Shown here piece after piece: positions 35,564 through 44,999 of a stretch of 64,000 bases of DNA. The position numbers were made by a program, and so were the translations under genes. The notes below the pieces were generated by a model. The model worked only from the letters and a program-made list of their open reading frames with translations, was not told the DNA's origin and did not search any database. The stretch's first letter is position 1. Every line of letters starts with the position of its first letter. This DNA comes from Pseudovibrio axinellae (GTDB lineage: Bacteria; Pseudomonadota; Alphaproteobacteria; Rhizobiales; Stappiaceae), in contig NZ_FOFM01000009.1 in assembly GCF_900110875.1 (NCBI RefSeq), positions 1-64,000 of the forward strand, given 5' to 3'.

Positions 35564-36634
35564 TTATTGCGCTAGAGATTTACCAGCACTTTGAAGGTCA
35601 CCAAAGGCTTCTGTCAGACGAGTGACGATGCCTTCTTCGCCAGCACGCAATAGTTTGCGCGGGTCGTAGACTTTCTTATAAGGGACACCTGTGTCCGGGT
35701 CGATCTGATGTTTGAACGCATTTGGCGTTTCGAACACATAAGCACCAGCTTTTTCTGAGAATGCGAACTGAGTATCGGTGTCGATGTTCATTTTGAATAC
35801 ACCGTAACCAAGGCTCTCAGTGATTTTTGCTTTTTCAGAGCCTGAACCACCATGGAATACCAGTGGCAGCGGGTTTGCGCCCAGGTTGTGAGTTTCGCGA
35901 ACCAGCTTCTGGCTTTCGCGCAGGATTTCAGGACGAAGCTTTACGTTGCCTGGTTTGTATACACCATGCACGTTGCCAAAGGACGCTGCAACGGAGAAGT
36001 GACCCAATGGGTTGAGGCGGTTATAAGCCTCCAGCACATCTTCAGGCTGAGTGTAAAGCTTTGGATTGTCAGAGCCGATGTCGTCGTCAGAACCAACGCC
36101 GTCTTCTTCACCACCGGTGCAGCCGAGTTCAATCTCAAGGCTCATCTGCAATGGTGCCATGCGCTTCAGCATACGTTCACTTTCAGACAAGTTCTCTTCC
36201 AGAGTTTCCTCTGAAAGGTCAAGCATGTGTGATGTAAACAGCGGGCGGCCATGGGTTCTAAAGTAATCTTCACCGTGCGAAACAAGTGCGTCGAGCCAAG
36301 GCACTAGCTTACGGTTTGCGTGGTCAGTGTGCAGAATAACGCATACACCATAATGTTTCGCGAGTAGATGCACATGTTGGGCTGCGGATACCGCGCCAAG
36401 AACACGTGCCTGGAAACTATCAGGCATCGCAGCACCAGCGTAGAACTGGGCGCCGCCGTTGGAGAGCTGAACAATAACGTCGGATTTGTTTGCAGCAGCT
36501 GCTTCAAGCACAGCGTTGATTGAGCTCGTGCCAACTACGTTAACTGCTGGAAGGGCATATTCGCCTTCACGTGCTGCCTGAATGAGGGTTTTGTATTCTT
36601 CGCCAAAAATGACGCCTGGACGCAGCTTTGTCAC
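35564..36634 (-). CDS. fbaA: Class II fructose-bisphosphate aldolase
   Basis: 356 residues with the E. coli FbaA layout: catalytic D104 and zinc ligand H105 in ILHTDHAN, the SLEIELGCTGGEEDGV segment, zinc His in FGNVHGVYKPG and phosphate-binding VFHGGSGS. It cleaves fructose-1,6-bisphosphate to dihydroxyacetone phosphate and glyceraldehyde-3-phosphate. Start is GTG with GGGAG and AAAGG upstream. A large hairpin precedes it. It is probably co-transcribed with the PfkB kinase gene. Confidence 0.93.
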   Translation of the reverse strand: MTKLRPGVIFGEEYKTLIQAAREGEYALPAVNVVGTSSINAVLEAAAANKSDVIVQLSNGGAQFYAGAAMPDSFQARVLGAVSAAQHVHLLAKHYGVCVILHTDHANRKLVPWLDALVSHGEDYFRTHGRPLFTSHMLDLSEETLEENLSESERMLKRMAPLQMSLEIELGCTGGEEDGVGSDDDIGSDNPKLYTQPEDVLEAYNRLNPLGHFSVAASFGNVHGVYKPGNVKLRPEILRESQKLVRETHNLGANPLPLVFHGGSGSEKAKITESLGYGVFKMNIDTDTQFAFSEKAGAYVFETPNAFKHQIDPDTGVPYKKVYDPRKLLRAGEEGIVTRLTEAFGDLQSAGKSLAQ

Positions 36635-36668
36635 CTTTAAAGTCTCCCGATCGCATATTTGAGTGAGT

Positions 36669-36732
36669 TAAAAGCGAAGCCCGGGAGGAGGGAAAGCTGT
36701 AATGCAACAGCTGGGAACGGGCTTCGCTTTTA
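36669..36732 (-). promoter_or_regulatory. Large two-tier hairpin in the fbaA leader
   Basis: A perfect 15-bp inverted repeat (TAAAAGCGAAGCCCG, 36669-36683; complement at 36718-36732) encloses a second stem AGCTGT/ACAGCT (36695-36700 and 36707-36712). It lies 35 bases before the fbaA start. The short T run allows a terminator in either direction, but no gene ends nearby, so an attenuator or RNA leader is possible. Confidence 0.5.
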
Positions 36733-37370
36733 CTCGTGTGGTTCGGTTGTTACTGGCCAGCTAAAAGGGAGTATAGCTGGCTGCAAGGCCCCGAATAAGG
36801 CCTGCCGAGGGTGGCGGCAAACCTTGTAGGTGAAAAACTTTTCACCGGGTGCAAAAAGATTTGAGCGGAAAATGCATCGAATTGCTGAAGAATGAAATAG
36901 GTTTAAATACGTATACCCGAAATGCAGAGGCAGCGACGGCTTAACCCGTGATGCGCTCCGAGACAGCGGGCTCGCTCCTGGTCGAAAAAATGACGAAGGG
37001 GAACGCTTGCATTCGTAGCGATCATACACTTCTCAAAGCACTTTGAAAGCACATATATCAGCTTGCCCTGGAGTAATAGGTATTGAAACCAATGACAGAT
37101 TGTCGCCAAAAACTGTGCAATTGCAGGAATAAATATGGTTTTTGTGTCTGAGTAATGCACATTGCCGAAGAATTTTCAGGAAGCTATCATATTGACGAAT
37201 AGGTCATCTGATCGAGTCGAGTGCTTTCCACGTGGCTTGCAGTCGAAGCTGGATGATTTCCAGCAAGTTTTTGAGACGCGAGTTTGATTTGTCTGCCCGT
37301 AAGCTCAGAAGCCATCGCCTCCGAACTTAACATTGACGTTTAAACTTGAAAACTGGCTGATGTCGCTCTG
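36733..37370. other. Gene-free spacer
   Basis: About 640 bases with no supported gene. Minus-strand open frames here show no family features. It should contain the promoter of fbaA; I see nothing else I can name. Confidence 0.45.
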
Positions 37371-38561
37371 CTAAGCTTTAACTTCGCTCAGTTCTAAGCG
37401 GTTCGAAGACGAATAGATGAAATGGGCAAACAACGTGAACAGACCCAAACAAGTGAACATAAAAACGAACCAATAAAAATTCGAAGAAGGGAAACCCGCA
37501 ATCATTAAAGCAAGCAGAAAGCCAAAGACGGATCTTTGAATGTAGGTCATGACGTTGATTACAGATAGGTAGCTTCCAAAAATATTCTTATCAACGATGC
37601 TCATGGCATAGGTGTTGAATGAGACACGGGTCGCAGAACCCGTTGCACCCAAAATTCCCGCCAAGATTACGATGACTTCCAGTGAAGGCGACAAGCTCAT
37701 CACGAGCAGTGATAGCGTGAAGGTGGCCAGACAAGACCTCATGATGAGTAGTGCTGAGTGTTGCATGACGATGCGGCTAATCAAGAAACCTGATGCGGCA
37801 GCCCCTACGCCAAATGAAATCGAGATCATTGCGACAGAAGAGACTTCCAGTCCCAGTACACTATTAAAGTAGATCGGGTGTATGACATTAAGCATCATGA
37901 TGGAGACGAAGGAGATGTTTGCGCTTACCCCAAGCAACAGCAAATCCTTACGCTTCAAAATAGCAAGAAAGACAATTTTCGAGACCCTGGTTTGTGGTGG
38001 TCTCACTCGTTGCTTAATAGGAATGAAGCTGAGCATAAGTGCCGATAATAAGAGCAGAAAACCATTGATCAATAAAATGAATTCAAAGTCACTGCTCTTA
38101 ATGCTGTAGATCATCAACAAACCTGCAAGCAAGGTCGAGAGCTGCATTTCTACCTGCATCCAGCCATTGACTTTACCATGTTCCTTTTCAGCAAAGGCTT
38201 CCTGAATGAAGGCGGTCAAACTGTTATAAAAGAAGAGGAAAAAGATCTGAGAGGCAAAGTAGAAGACGCTCAGGCTGGTAATCTTTAAAACTGGATTGTT
38301 GTAGGCAAGTGATACAAGGTTCAGGACCACCCCCATCAAAACCACGCATACCACCAGAGTGTTGCGCCGAGGCAGACTATCTGTCAGCCGCCCGGCGATT
38401 GGCGAGAGAAAAATCAAGACGGTGCTCGCATACGTTGCCGTGAAGGCTAGAACTTTTTCTCCACCAAGAGAATTTGAGAGTTCCCAGGGAACAATCGTAA
38501 GTGCGATCCCCATCGCTACTGATGCAATAAAATTTGCAAAGAACAAAATAAGCAATTTCAT
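37371..38561 (-). CDS. MFS transporter
   Basis: About 396 residues with around 12 hydrophobic segments. The N-terminal half has the loop GRLTDSLPRRNTL between TM2 and TM3, a typical MFS motif A variant. It resembles MFS_1/permease-like exporters of drugs or small metabolites; substrate unknown. I chose the ATG at 38561 because GGGAGG lies before it; a longer frame to 38591 lacks a ribosome site. No linked regulator. Confidence 0.78.
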   Translation of the reverse strand: MKLLILFFANFIASVAMGIALTIVPWELSNSLGGEKVLAFTATYASTVLIFLSPIAGRLTDSLPRRNTLVVCVVLMGVVLNLVSLAYNNPVLKITSLSVFYFASQIFFLFFYNSLTAFIQEAFAEKEHGKVNGWMQVEMQLSTLLAGLLMIYSIKSSDFEFILLINGFLLLLSALMLSFIPIKQRVRPPQTRVSKIVFLAILKRKDLLLLGVSANISFVSIMMLNVIHPIYFNSVLGLEVSSVAMISISFGVGAAASGFLISRIVMQHSALLIMRSCLATFTLSLLVMSLSPSLEVIVILAGILGATGSATRVSFNTYAMSIVDKNIFGSYLSVINVMTYIQRSVFGFLLALMIAGFPSSNFYWFVFMFTCLGLFTLFAHFIYSSSNRLELSEVKA

Positions 38562-38775
38562 TTCTATATCCTCCCAATAACAAAGCAACACATAAAGAAA
38601 TAAAATACTATCTTTATTTATTGATGATTCGAATTCTCTCCGAAAAGTGATGTCAATTATTGTGTCGTTAAACTCAATATTATCTGAGTTTGTGCCCTTA
38701 CCTTATTGCCATATATGATTTCTAGAGCGTGACTTATGCCTCTATAGTGAAATTGAAGAGTTGAGGAATTTTCAA

Positions 38776-39684
38776 ATGGAACTGTGGATCCCGATCACCA
38801 TTGCAGCTGCCTTTAGTCAGAACTTACGTTCTGCGTTACAAAAGCATTTGAAGGGAACCGTTGGCACCACAGGGGCTACATTCATCCGCTTTGGATTCGG
38901 GTTCCCCATAGCTTTGGCCTATCTTGGCGCTCTCCTGCTTTTTACGGGAGAGGGATTACCGGCAGTTAAGAATAGCTTTTACGCCGCGGCTGCCCTTGGC
39001 GGGCTCGCTCAGATCATTGCAACGTTTTTGCTGGTTTATTTGTTTTCTTACCGCAACTTCGCGGTTGGCACCGCCTATTCCAAAACAGAACCAGTGCAAG
39101 CGGCATTGTTTGGCTTCATCCTTTTGGGGGAAAAGCTTACGTGGTTTGGCATGACAGCCATTTCCGTTGGTATCATAGGTGTCTTGTGCATCAGCTTGGG
39201 AAAGGTCAAATTTACAGGCCGCTCGTTTACTGCCGCATTGTTTGGAAAACCAGCGCTCATTGGACTTTCAGCCGCAGCGTTTTTCGGCGCATCCGCCGCA
39301 TTCGTCCGCACGGCTTCCTTATCGGTAGACGCAGAGTCCTTTTTGTTAAAGGCAGCCTTCGCGCTTGTTTGTGTCACAGGGTTTCAGTCTGTGGCGATGA
39401 TGACATGGATGCTACGTGCCTGCCCAAGTGAGCTACGCGCTACGATCAAGAACTGGCGCATGTCCTGGCTTGTGGGTTTTGCAGGTATTGCTGGTTCTAT
39501 CGGTTGGTTTACCGCGATGACCTTACAGCAAGTGGCTTACGTACGTGCACTGGCCCAAATTGAGCTTGTATTTACTCTTGCTGCATCCTGGATGTTCTTT
39601 CGCGAGAAAATCACAGTCATTGAGTTTTTAGGCTGTGTGTTGGTTGCCATCGGCGGCGTCGGTATCGTGCTGGCGGCGCCCTAA
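38776..39684 (+). CDS. EamA/DMT family transporter
   Basis: About 302 residues forming ten hydrophobic segments in two EamA repeats; the end of each repeat shows the typical LGEKLTWFGMTAISVGIIGV and FREKITVIEFLGCVLVAIGG pattern. These are drug/metabolite exporters in the inner membrane. The ATG at 38776 has GAGGA upstream. Its stop overlaps the stop of the decayed dehydrogenase gene on the other strand. Confidence 0.8.
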   Translation: MELWIPITIAAAFSQNLRSALQKHLKGTVGTTGATFIRFGFGFPIALAYLGALLLFTGEGLPAVKNSFYAAAALGGLAQIIATFLLVYLFSYRNFAVGTAYSKTEPVQAALFGFILLGEKLTWFGMTAISVGIIGVLCISLGKVKFTGRSFTAALFGKPALIGLSAAAFFGASAAFVRTASLSVDAESFLLKAAFALVCVTGFQSVAMMTWMLRACPSELRATIKNWRMSWLVGFAGIAGSIGWFTAMTLQQVAYVRALAQIELVFTLAASWMFFREKITVIEFLGCVLVAIGGVGIVLAAP

Positions 39685-40654
39685 GGCATATTGGACCCGA
39701 CTTGACCAACTGCATTGGTTGGTCTGCCCCTTGCAAAGTTATCAATATGCAAAATAACCTGGTCCCAAAGAGACTGCATTGCTTCTTCTGATGCCCAAGC
39801 CACATGCGGAGTAACAATTACATTAGGGCGATCGAGGATGGAAAGTAGCGGATTGTCTGCCTGTGGCAGGTTCGCTCATAAGTACGTCAAATCCAATACC
39901 CGACACACGGTTCTCGTTGATGGCAGTTACCAGAGCAAATTCATCCGCCAGACCCCCACGTGAAATATTAATAAGAATGGGCCTTTGACTCATTGCTTCA
40001 AATTCACATGTCGCGATCATACCACGTGTTTCAGGGGCAGCGGCGTATGCAAAGAAATTACATCACTGGTTTCCAACACCTCGCGCATGAAGTGTAACCA
40101 GCACGAACATCAGCCACCCCTTTCCGCTCAGCAAACACAACATCCATGCCCAAGGCCTTGCCGAGGCGTGCAGTAGCTTTGCCAAGTGTTCCAGCATCCA
40201 ATGATACCTAAACGCGAACTAGTGAGGTCTTTTATAGGATGGCTAAAAAATCAGAAATTTCCAGATTTTTGCCATTCACCATTAATCACGTCCTGACGAT
40301 CACCGAACAAAGAGCGGCGCAACGCAAAGATCAAAGCAAACGCAGGTTCTGCTAATGTGTTCACCGCATAACCACGCACGTTGGAAACAGAAATGCTCAG
40401 TTCATCACAGGTGGCAATGTCGACTTTGTCATAACCCGTTGCAGCTATGCAAATCAGTCGGAGTTCTGGCAACTGTTTGAGCACCTTGGAGGGAAGGTAA
40501 CCTTATTAGTAATGCAAACCTGAACACCTTGAAGCCGATCTATCACCTCATCGGCCGTAGCGTTCTCGTATTCCGTCCATTCATAGGTCAAAGTTGGTTT
40601 CGAGATCTTAACGTTCGGTCCAGTTGTGTTGGGATCTAGAAAGGCGACTTTCAA
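39681..40654 (-). pseudogene. Decayed D-2-hydroxyacid dehydrogenase
   Basis: Pieces of an NAD-dependent D-isomer-specific dehydrogenase occur in order in different frames: KVAFLDPNTTGPNV (start, TTG at 40654), LRLICIAATGYDKVDIATC, VRGYAVNTLAEPAFALIFAL, then PILINISRGGLADE and GIGFDVLMSEP and a C-terminus ending NAVGQVGSNMP before TAG at 39681. Several frameshifts are needed, so the gene is dead. It begins five bases after the stop of the HxlR regulator gene and was probably its operon partner. Confidence 0.75.
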
Positions 40655-40658
40655 CTTA

Positions 40659-41045
40659 CTAGCCCCCAAATGTTGGCAGCAACGCGTCGAAGACGGAGGT
40701 TGGTTCAATAGTTTCGTCGCTACCATTGCGTGCTTGCCCCCACTCGCTCATCACGTTGAGAACAGGAATCAGCGACATACCATCTTTGGTAAGCGAATAT
40801 TCCACACGAACCGGCGCACTGGTAAAAACTTCGCGGCGCAAAATAGCATCATTCTCCAATTCTCGTAAGGAACGTGCAAGCATCCGATCAGAAGCTCCCG
40901 GCATTAGTTTCTGTAATTCTGAGAAACGCTTTGCGCCTGATAAAAGGTGGAACATAAGAACTGGTTTCCACTTGCCCCCAATCGTTGCAACAGTGGTTTC
41001 AATCGCACTTAAGGATTTCTCGAGAGGGATTGTCTCGCCAGCCAT
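40659..41045 (-). CDS. HxlR family transcriptional regulator
   Basis: 128-residue winged-helix protein with the HxlR pattern TIGGKWKPVLMFHLLSGAKRF, then RMLARSLRELENDAILRREVF and RVEYSLTKDG. These regulators often sense aldehydes, quinones or other redox signals. No Cys near the N-terminus is seen, unlike HypR-type sensors. Its former target was probably the decayed dehydrogenase just downstream. Confidence 0.85.
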   Translation of the reverse strand: MAGETIPLEKSLSAIETTVATIGGKWKPVLMFHLLSGAKRFSELQKLMPGASDRMLARSLRELENDAILRREVFTSAPVRVEYSLTKDGMSLIPVLNVMSEWGQARNGSDETIEPTSVFDALLPTFGG

Positions 41046-41289
41046 ATTCTTAAACCGCTCATATTCCTGTCCGTTGCCACTCGTTATGCGAGTAGAACAT
41101 TATAACTCGCGTTGCTACCTCAATTTTTACTCAAAATCAAATGACGGTTCAGGGGGATAGCAAGTGAAGGAATCTGTTTAAGTTGGAAGTTTTTATCCGT
41201 GTTTGAATAGCTGAAGGCCTATTTTAACCTCCGGCCGATTTGATGCGCATCTGATCCAATTGAACTATTAAATTTCTGTAAGAAACTTG

Positions 41290-41671
41290 GCGGGGCAAGA
41301 AGCGCGACTATTCTATGTCGACGAACGGCTACAGCAACTGAGCGATATCGGCAATCATTTGGAGGCTTACGGTCAAACTATCAATTTTGTAATTTTCCGA
41401 AATAGTCATCGCCGATGATAGTAGCAGAAGCGGGCGTACCCCTGTCGATCCAGTCCTCGTGTTCAGGACCCTGATCATTCAAGCACAGAACAATCTTCGT
41501 GATGAGCATGCCGGACTTATGAAAAATGGCCATCTGTCTTTTGTGCGCTTCCTTGGTTTGAGCTTCTACGACAAAGTGCCCGATGCAAAGACTGAGCTCA
41601 CCCCCATTTCAGGACCACCCGGCGGTAAGATTTTCCAAGGGCTCCGCCTAGGTCAGGGTATCTTCTACTGA
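41290..41671 (+). pseudogene. IS5-family transposase N-terminal remnant
   Basis: In shifting frames the DNA reads FYVDERLQQLSDIGNHLEAYG, then VFRTLIIQAQNNLRDEHAG and SFVRFLGLSFYDKVPDAKT, the well-known N-terminal part of IS5-type transposases (VLVIQAQNNLSDE...FMRFLGL...VPDAKT). The catalytic core is missing. Confidence 0.65.
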
Positions 41672-41699
41672 GCATTCACAGCGATGCAGGGGCTTATTT

Positions 41700-41855
41700 C
41701 CAATAATGACATGAGGACGAATCTCGTGTAGTCTCTACGTCAAGTCTCTAACTTTTCACCGGAATCTTAAAGGCTCAAAAACCTGCGCGCATCAAAGCAT
41801 TCAGCCCCCAGAGAACCGTTAGAGCTTTCAATGACTGCATTGTCTGGCAGTATTT
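41700..41855 (-). pseudogene. IS3-family orfB C-terminal remnant
   Basis: Read on the minus strand: DNAVIESSNGSLGAECFDARRF, then SL, DSGEKLET-stop-RRDY, matching the DNAFIESFNGRLRDECL...FLSLEDAREKLEAWRRDYN end of IS3 OrfB, with a stop and frame changes. Only this piece is left. Confidence 0.55.
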
Positions 41856-41984
41856 TCTTGTTGTGAAAAGACGAGGAAGTTATCTTTCGCGTGGGCCAAA
41901 GCAGGACAAAAACTCGCGTGCTGCAAGTTCAGTCTGGCGCTGGTCACAAAAGTTTTCTCCAGGCGCATCTTAAGCGTCAAACAT

Positions 41985-42190
41985 AGCTGCATGTTCCCAT
42001 CGCAAGAGAGTGTTGATGCAGTAGAGGTGAATGTCGATTGCGGAGCGTTCCTGGTGACCGGGGACAAATAGATTACGTAAGCCGGCCCGAACTTAAACAC
42101 CACATGCGGATGGTTTCATACGAGACCACAATGTCCCGCACCAGCAGCACCTCTTCTAGTTCGCGCATGCTAAATGACAAGCGGTCATAA
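41985..42190 (-). pseudogene. IS6-family transposase remnant with internal deletion
   Basis: The minus-strand frames give LPLYDRLSFSMRELEEVLLV, then RDIVVSYET and LKFGPAY (IS6 N-terminus), joined directly to GLRNLFVPGHQERSAIDIHL (IS6 C-terminus). The whole catalytic core has been deleted. The C-terminal part is a diverged copy of the fragment at 15166-15414. Confidence 0.6.
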
Positions 42191-42205
42191 AGCGGAAGCG
42201 AGCGG

Positions 42206-43510
42206 TCAGTGCGCCATGATTTCTTCTTGACTTTGCTGTTTTGAGCACGAGTTCCAGGTTAAGAGCTCTGGAAGGAGGTTGATCTTTTGCTCGTTGATAC
42301 GTGCAAGGATACCTTCGAGATAGGTTTGCAGGTTGAGACCGTTGAGTTTGACGGTCTCAATCAAAGTCAAGGCGTCAGCCAAAGTTTCACCACCTGCAAT
42401 AGATCCGGCGGACATCCAGTTTTTCCTGCCCATCACCACTGGCTTGATGGAGCGTTCTGCGGCATTGTTGTCAATGGCGATCCGGCCGTCCGCAAAAACA
42501 GGGTAAAGGCGTGCCAGTGTGACAAGCCATAGGGTATGGCCTTTGTCAGGTTCGACTTTCCGGAGATCCGGTCAAGTTGCGTTTGAACCAAGTTTTGAAG
42601 TCGTTCGCTATGGGTCTGCTGTATTTCTCACGGAACTCCCGGCGGCTTGTCATTGATCTAGCGCTCGATATTGTAGAGCTTGCCTATTTCATGCAGGGCA
42701 TGCTCTGCAGGTTACGATTTTGTGGCGGTAAAGATATCATAATAGCCGCGACGCCAATGAATCCAACAGGCCGCTTCTTTTATTCTGCCTGCATCGTAAA
42801 GTTGCCCGTAGCCCTCTAGGCAACTGCTAGGAAAATGCCGAAAACTCTTTGAGATAGTCTCCGTGGTTTTCGGTCTTACGATCCGCAGAGAACCACTAGG
42901 CTGCAATAGGTGAGGCCGGCGATCATCACATACATAGGTCCAGATCCGCCCTTGCTTCTTTAGCTTCTCCAGACCTGGAGCTTGCGTTGAAGTGCTGACC
43001 CAACACATCAATTGGCGTGTCACCGGTGTGCGATCCATCTGACGTCATGATCTGGTTTTTGATGAGCTCGCTTAAAGGATTGAGCGTTTTCATGGAGAGC
43101 TTAAACCAGTAGGAAAGCTTGGCGCACGGCACTTCAATGTCATTGCCTCTCTAAGACTTTCCTCTGCCGGTAGAGAGGAAAGTGATCATCAAGTTTGAAG
43201 AGCAAAATCTGGAAAAACTGGCCGACTCCAGCACTGGAATGAGCAATAGGTCGTGTTGGGGGGGGGCACTTGCACGGCCTTTTCACAAGAGCAGCAGGGT
43301 TTCTTAGGCCTTGCGTTCCATATCCCCACACACTCGAGGCTTGCCGCACATTGGTTTGATTGGCTCACCAAGTGTATCTTGAAATCAGATAAGGAACAGG
43401 TGGCTGATCTTCTTCCGCTCATGTGGCGGGTGAGGCATCTGGGCATGTTCCAGCGCCAGTTCAAGCTGCTCAATCTGGCAATCAATCTTTTCCAAAGAAG
43501 AGCCAAAACG
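42206..43510 (-). pseudogene. IS66-family transposase TnpC, multiply frameshifted
   Basis: Fragments of IS66 TnpC occur in order on the minus strand: PPPTRPIAHSSAGVGQF with DDHFPLYRQ, then TGDTPIDVL, GRIWTYVCDDR, GRIKEAACWIHWRR, and finally MGRKNWMSAGSIAGGETLADA and VKLNGLNLQTYLEGILARI before the stop at 42206. At least three frame changes are needed. The gene is clearly dead. Confidence 0.75.
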
Positions 43511-43700
43511 TTATTTTCGAAGTATTGTTAGTGTCAGGCGCAAGTGGGAAATCAGATCCAAAACAAACACGTAACGCGGCCCTGAGCGGGCACTTACGGT
43601 CAAAAAGACCATTGTTTGGTGAAAGCCCACAGCTGTCTCCGTTATTCCAAGTATAGATTCCTTAGTCCACACTCGAAAACCACCCGTTCTACCGATAACC

Positions 43701-44711
43701 TCATTCTTCTTGGGTGTTGAGGCGGCGGTATTGGGCCGGGGTTATGGATTTCTTTTGTTTGAATGCCCGTTCAAAGGCTGTTGTGTCGGAGTAGCCTAAA
43801 TTGGAGGCAATTGTGGGTAGCGACAAGGCGCAATCACTCAACAGCCGGGTTGCCACTTGCATTTTGCAGGCGGAGAGAATTTCTGAGTAGGGGCGCTGCG
43901 TTTCGTTCAGTTTCCGCCGTAACGTTCTGCGGGACATACCCAATGACTTGGCAATGTCTGTCTGGTCGATATCTCCATGACCTAGCCGGCGCATTATTTC
44001 CCGTTGCACCCTGATCTCAAGGGGAGCCATCTTCCCTAGTTGAGCTGCTTCGGAGCAAAATGGTGCGGTGATCGCACCAAAAGAGTTTATCGGTGGATTC
44101 TGCAGTGGAGGCCCGAGTAATCGTGCCGGGAACCTTAGCTGATTGACGCTTGAATTAAATATGACCGGACACCGAGGCCCTGCGTACAGGCTTCTTTGAA
44201 TCGCGCTTGGCCCGTGTTCAAAAGAAACGGAAGAAGGGTACCTGTCATTTCCAGCTGCGTATCTGACCAGGCTCGCAAAGACAGCCATGGTTAGTTCCGC
44301 ATCCTGCTGGCGTGGCCAGATCGAAAGATCAAGAATGCGATAGGACAGAACTGCCTCGTCCCCATCAATCGTCAACATCAGCTCTGAGTCACTTTGCACG
44401 ATGGCAAAAGCTCTCTCAAAAAGAGATAAGGCCGCCCAAAGGTTCGGTGCTTCCAAACACAGTTTTCCAACCTCACCAAGGTTTGCAAGGTTGAATCGAG
44501 AGCCAACCAGCCAGCCAAAATCTGGTAGTGCAAGTTGCTCAGCAGCGACTTCAGAAAAGCGGACAAATTTGCTTAAAGGAACAGAGCCATTTAGAGCTTG
44601 GTTTTCAATGCCTGCGCGATCGCACAGCTCTCGCACGTTCCCTCCCCTCGTGCTTGCCACTTGGAATGGGTCTTTAAGTGCTGTCGAAACGATATTGGAA
44701 CAATAATCCAC
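43701..44711 (-). CDS. qhpR: AraC-type regulator of the qhp genes
   Basis: 336 residues: an N-terminal Arabinose_bd-like ligand domain (about 25-210) and a C-terminal AraC double helix-turn-helix (DIAKSLGMSRRTLRRKL and TIASNLGYSDTTAFERAFKQ). It is divergent from the qhp operon, where Paracoccus has an AraC-type QhpR that responds to primary amines. Tandem 18-bp repeats in the gap (44875-44913) are the likely binding sites. Family and context support the name; inducer is inferred. Confidence 0.85.
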   Translation of the reverse strand: MDYCSNIVSTALKDPFQVASTRGGNVRELCDRAGIENQALNGSVPLSKFVRFSEVAAEQLALPDFGWLVGSRFNLANLGEVGKLCLEAPNLWAALSLFERAFAIVQSDSELMLTIDGDEAVLSYRILDLSIWPRQQDAELTMAVFASLVRYAAGNDRYPSSVSFEHGPSAIQRSLYAGPRCPVIFNSSVNQLRFPARLLGPPLQNPPINSFGAITAPFCSEAAQLGKMAPLEIRVQREIMRRLGHGDIDQTDIAKSLGMSRRTLRRKLNETQRPYSEILSACKMQVATRLLSDCALSLPTIASNLGYSDTTAFERAFKQKKSITPAQYRRLNTQEE

Positions 44712-44874
44712 GGTCGTTAGTTCTCCAGACGCCTACATCCTCGTAATCCTTTTCGAACGTTTTTTTGCTCTTGCTCTTTTAAGCGCTCTCTTTTCATCAA
44801 CTGTTGCCGATGCACCGAAAGAAGAAAAGGCCAACTGCTGAAAAAAAGACGGGCTTCGTGTCAAATTGTCGCAT

Positions 44875-44913
44875 TTGTCCGAAATTGTCGGATTGTTGTC
44901 CGAAACTGTCGGA
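44875..44913. promoter_or_regulatory. Tandem direct repeats, candidate QhpR sites
   Basis: TTGTCCGAAATTGTCGGA (44875-44892) and TTGTCCGAAACTGTCGGA (44896-44913) differ by one base and start 21 bases apart, two helical turns. A partial third copy (AAATTGTCGCA) begins at 44863. Direct repeats in helical phase are typical AraC-family sites, and they lie about 90 bases before the qhpG start. Confidence 0.65.
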
Positions 44914-44999
44914 GCCATCTGAATGCCTCTCATCCTAAGCTAAATCGCTCAAATTCACGGGGACGGCCGTTTAATACGCCGTGAGGAAGAGAGGCGATC

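Noticed and set aside
36730-37160. Minus-strand open frames upstream of fbaA
   Set aside because: No ribosome sites and no family features.
44875-44913. Start of a CRISPR array
   Set aside because: Only two full repeats with a 3-base gap; no spacers and no cas genes. They fit AraC sites better.
44733-44933. 66-codon minus-strand open frame in the qhpR-qhpG gap
   Set aside because: It runs through the tandem repeats and promoter region and lacks family features.
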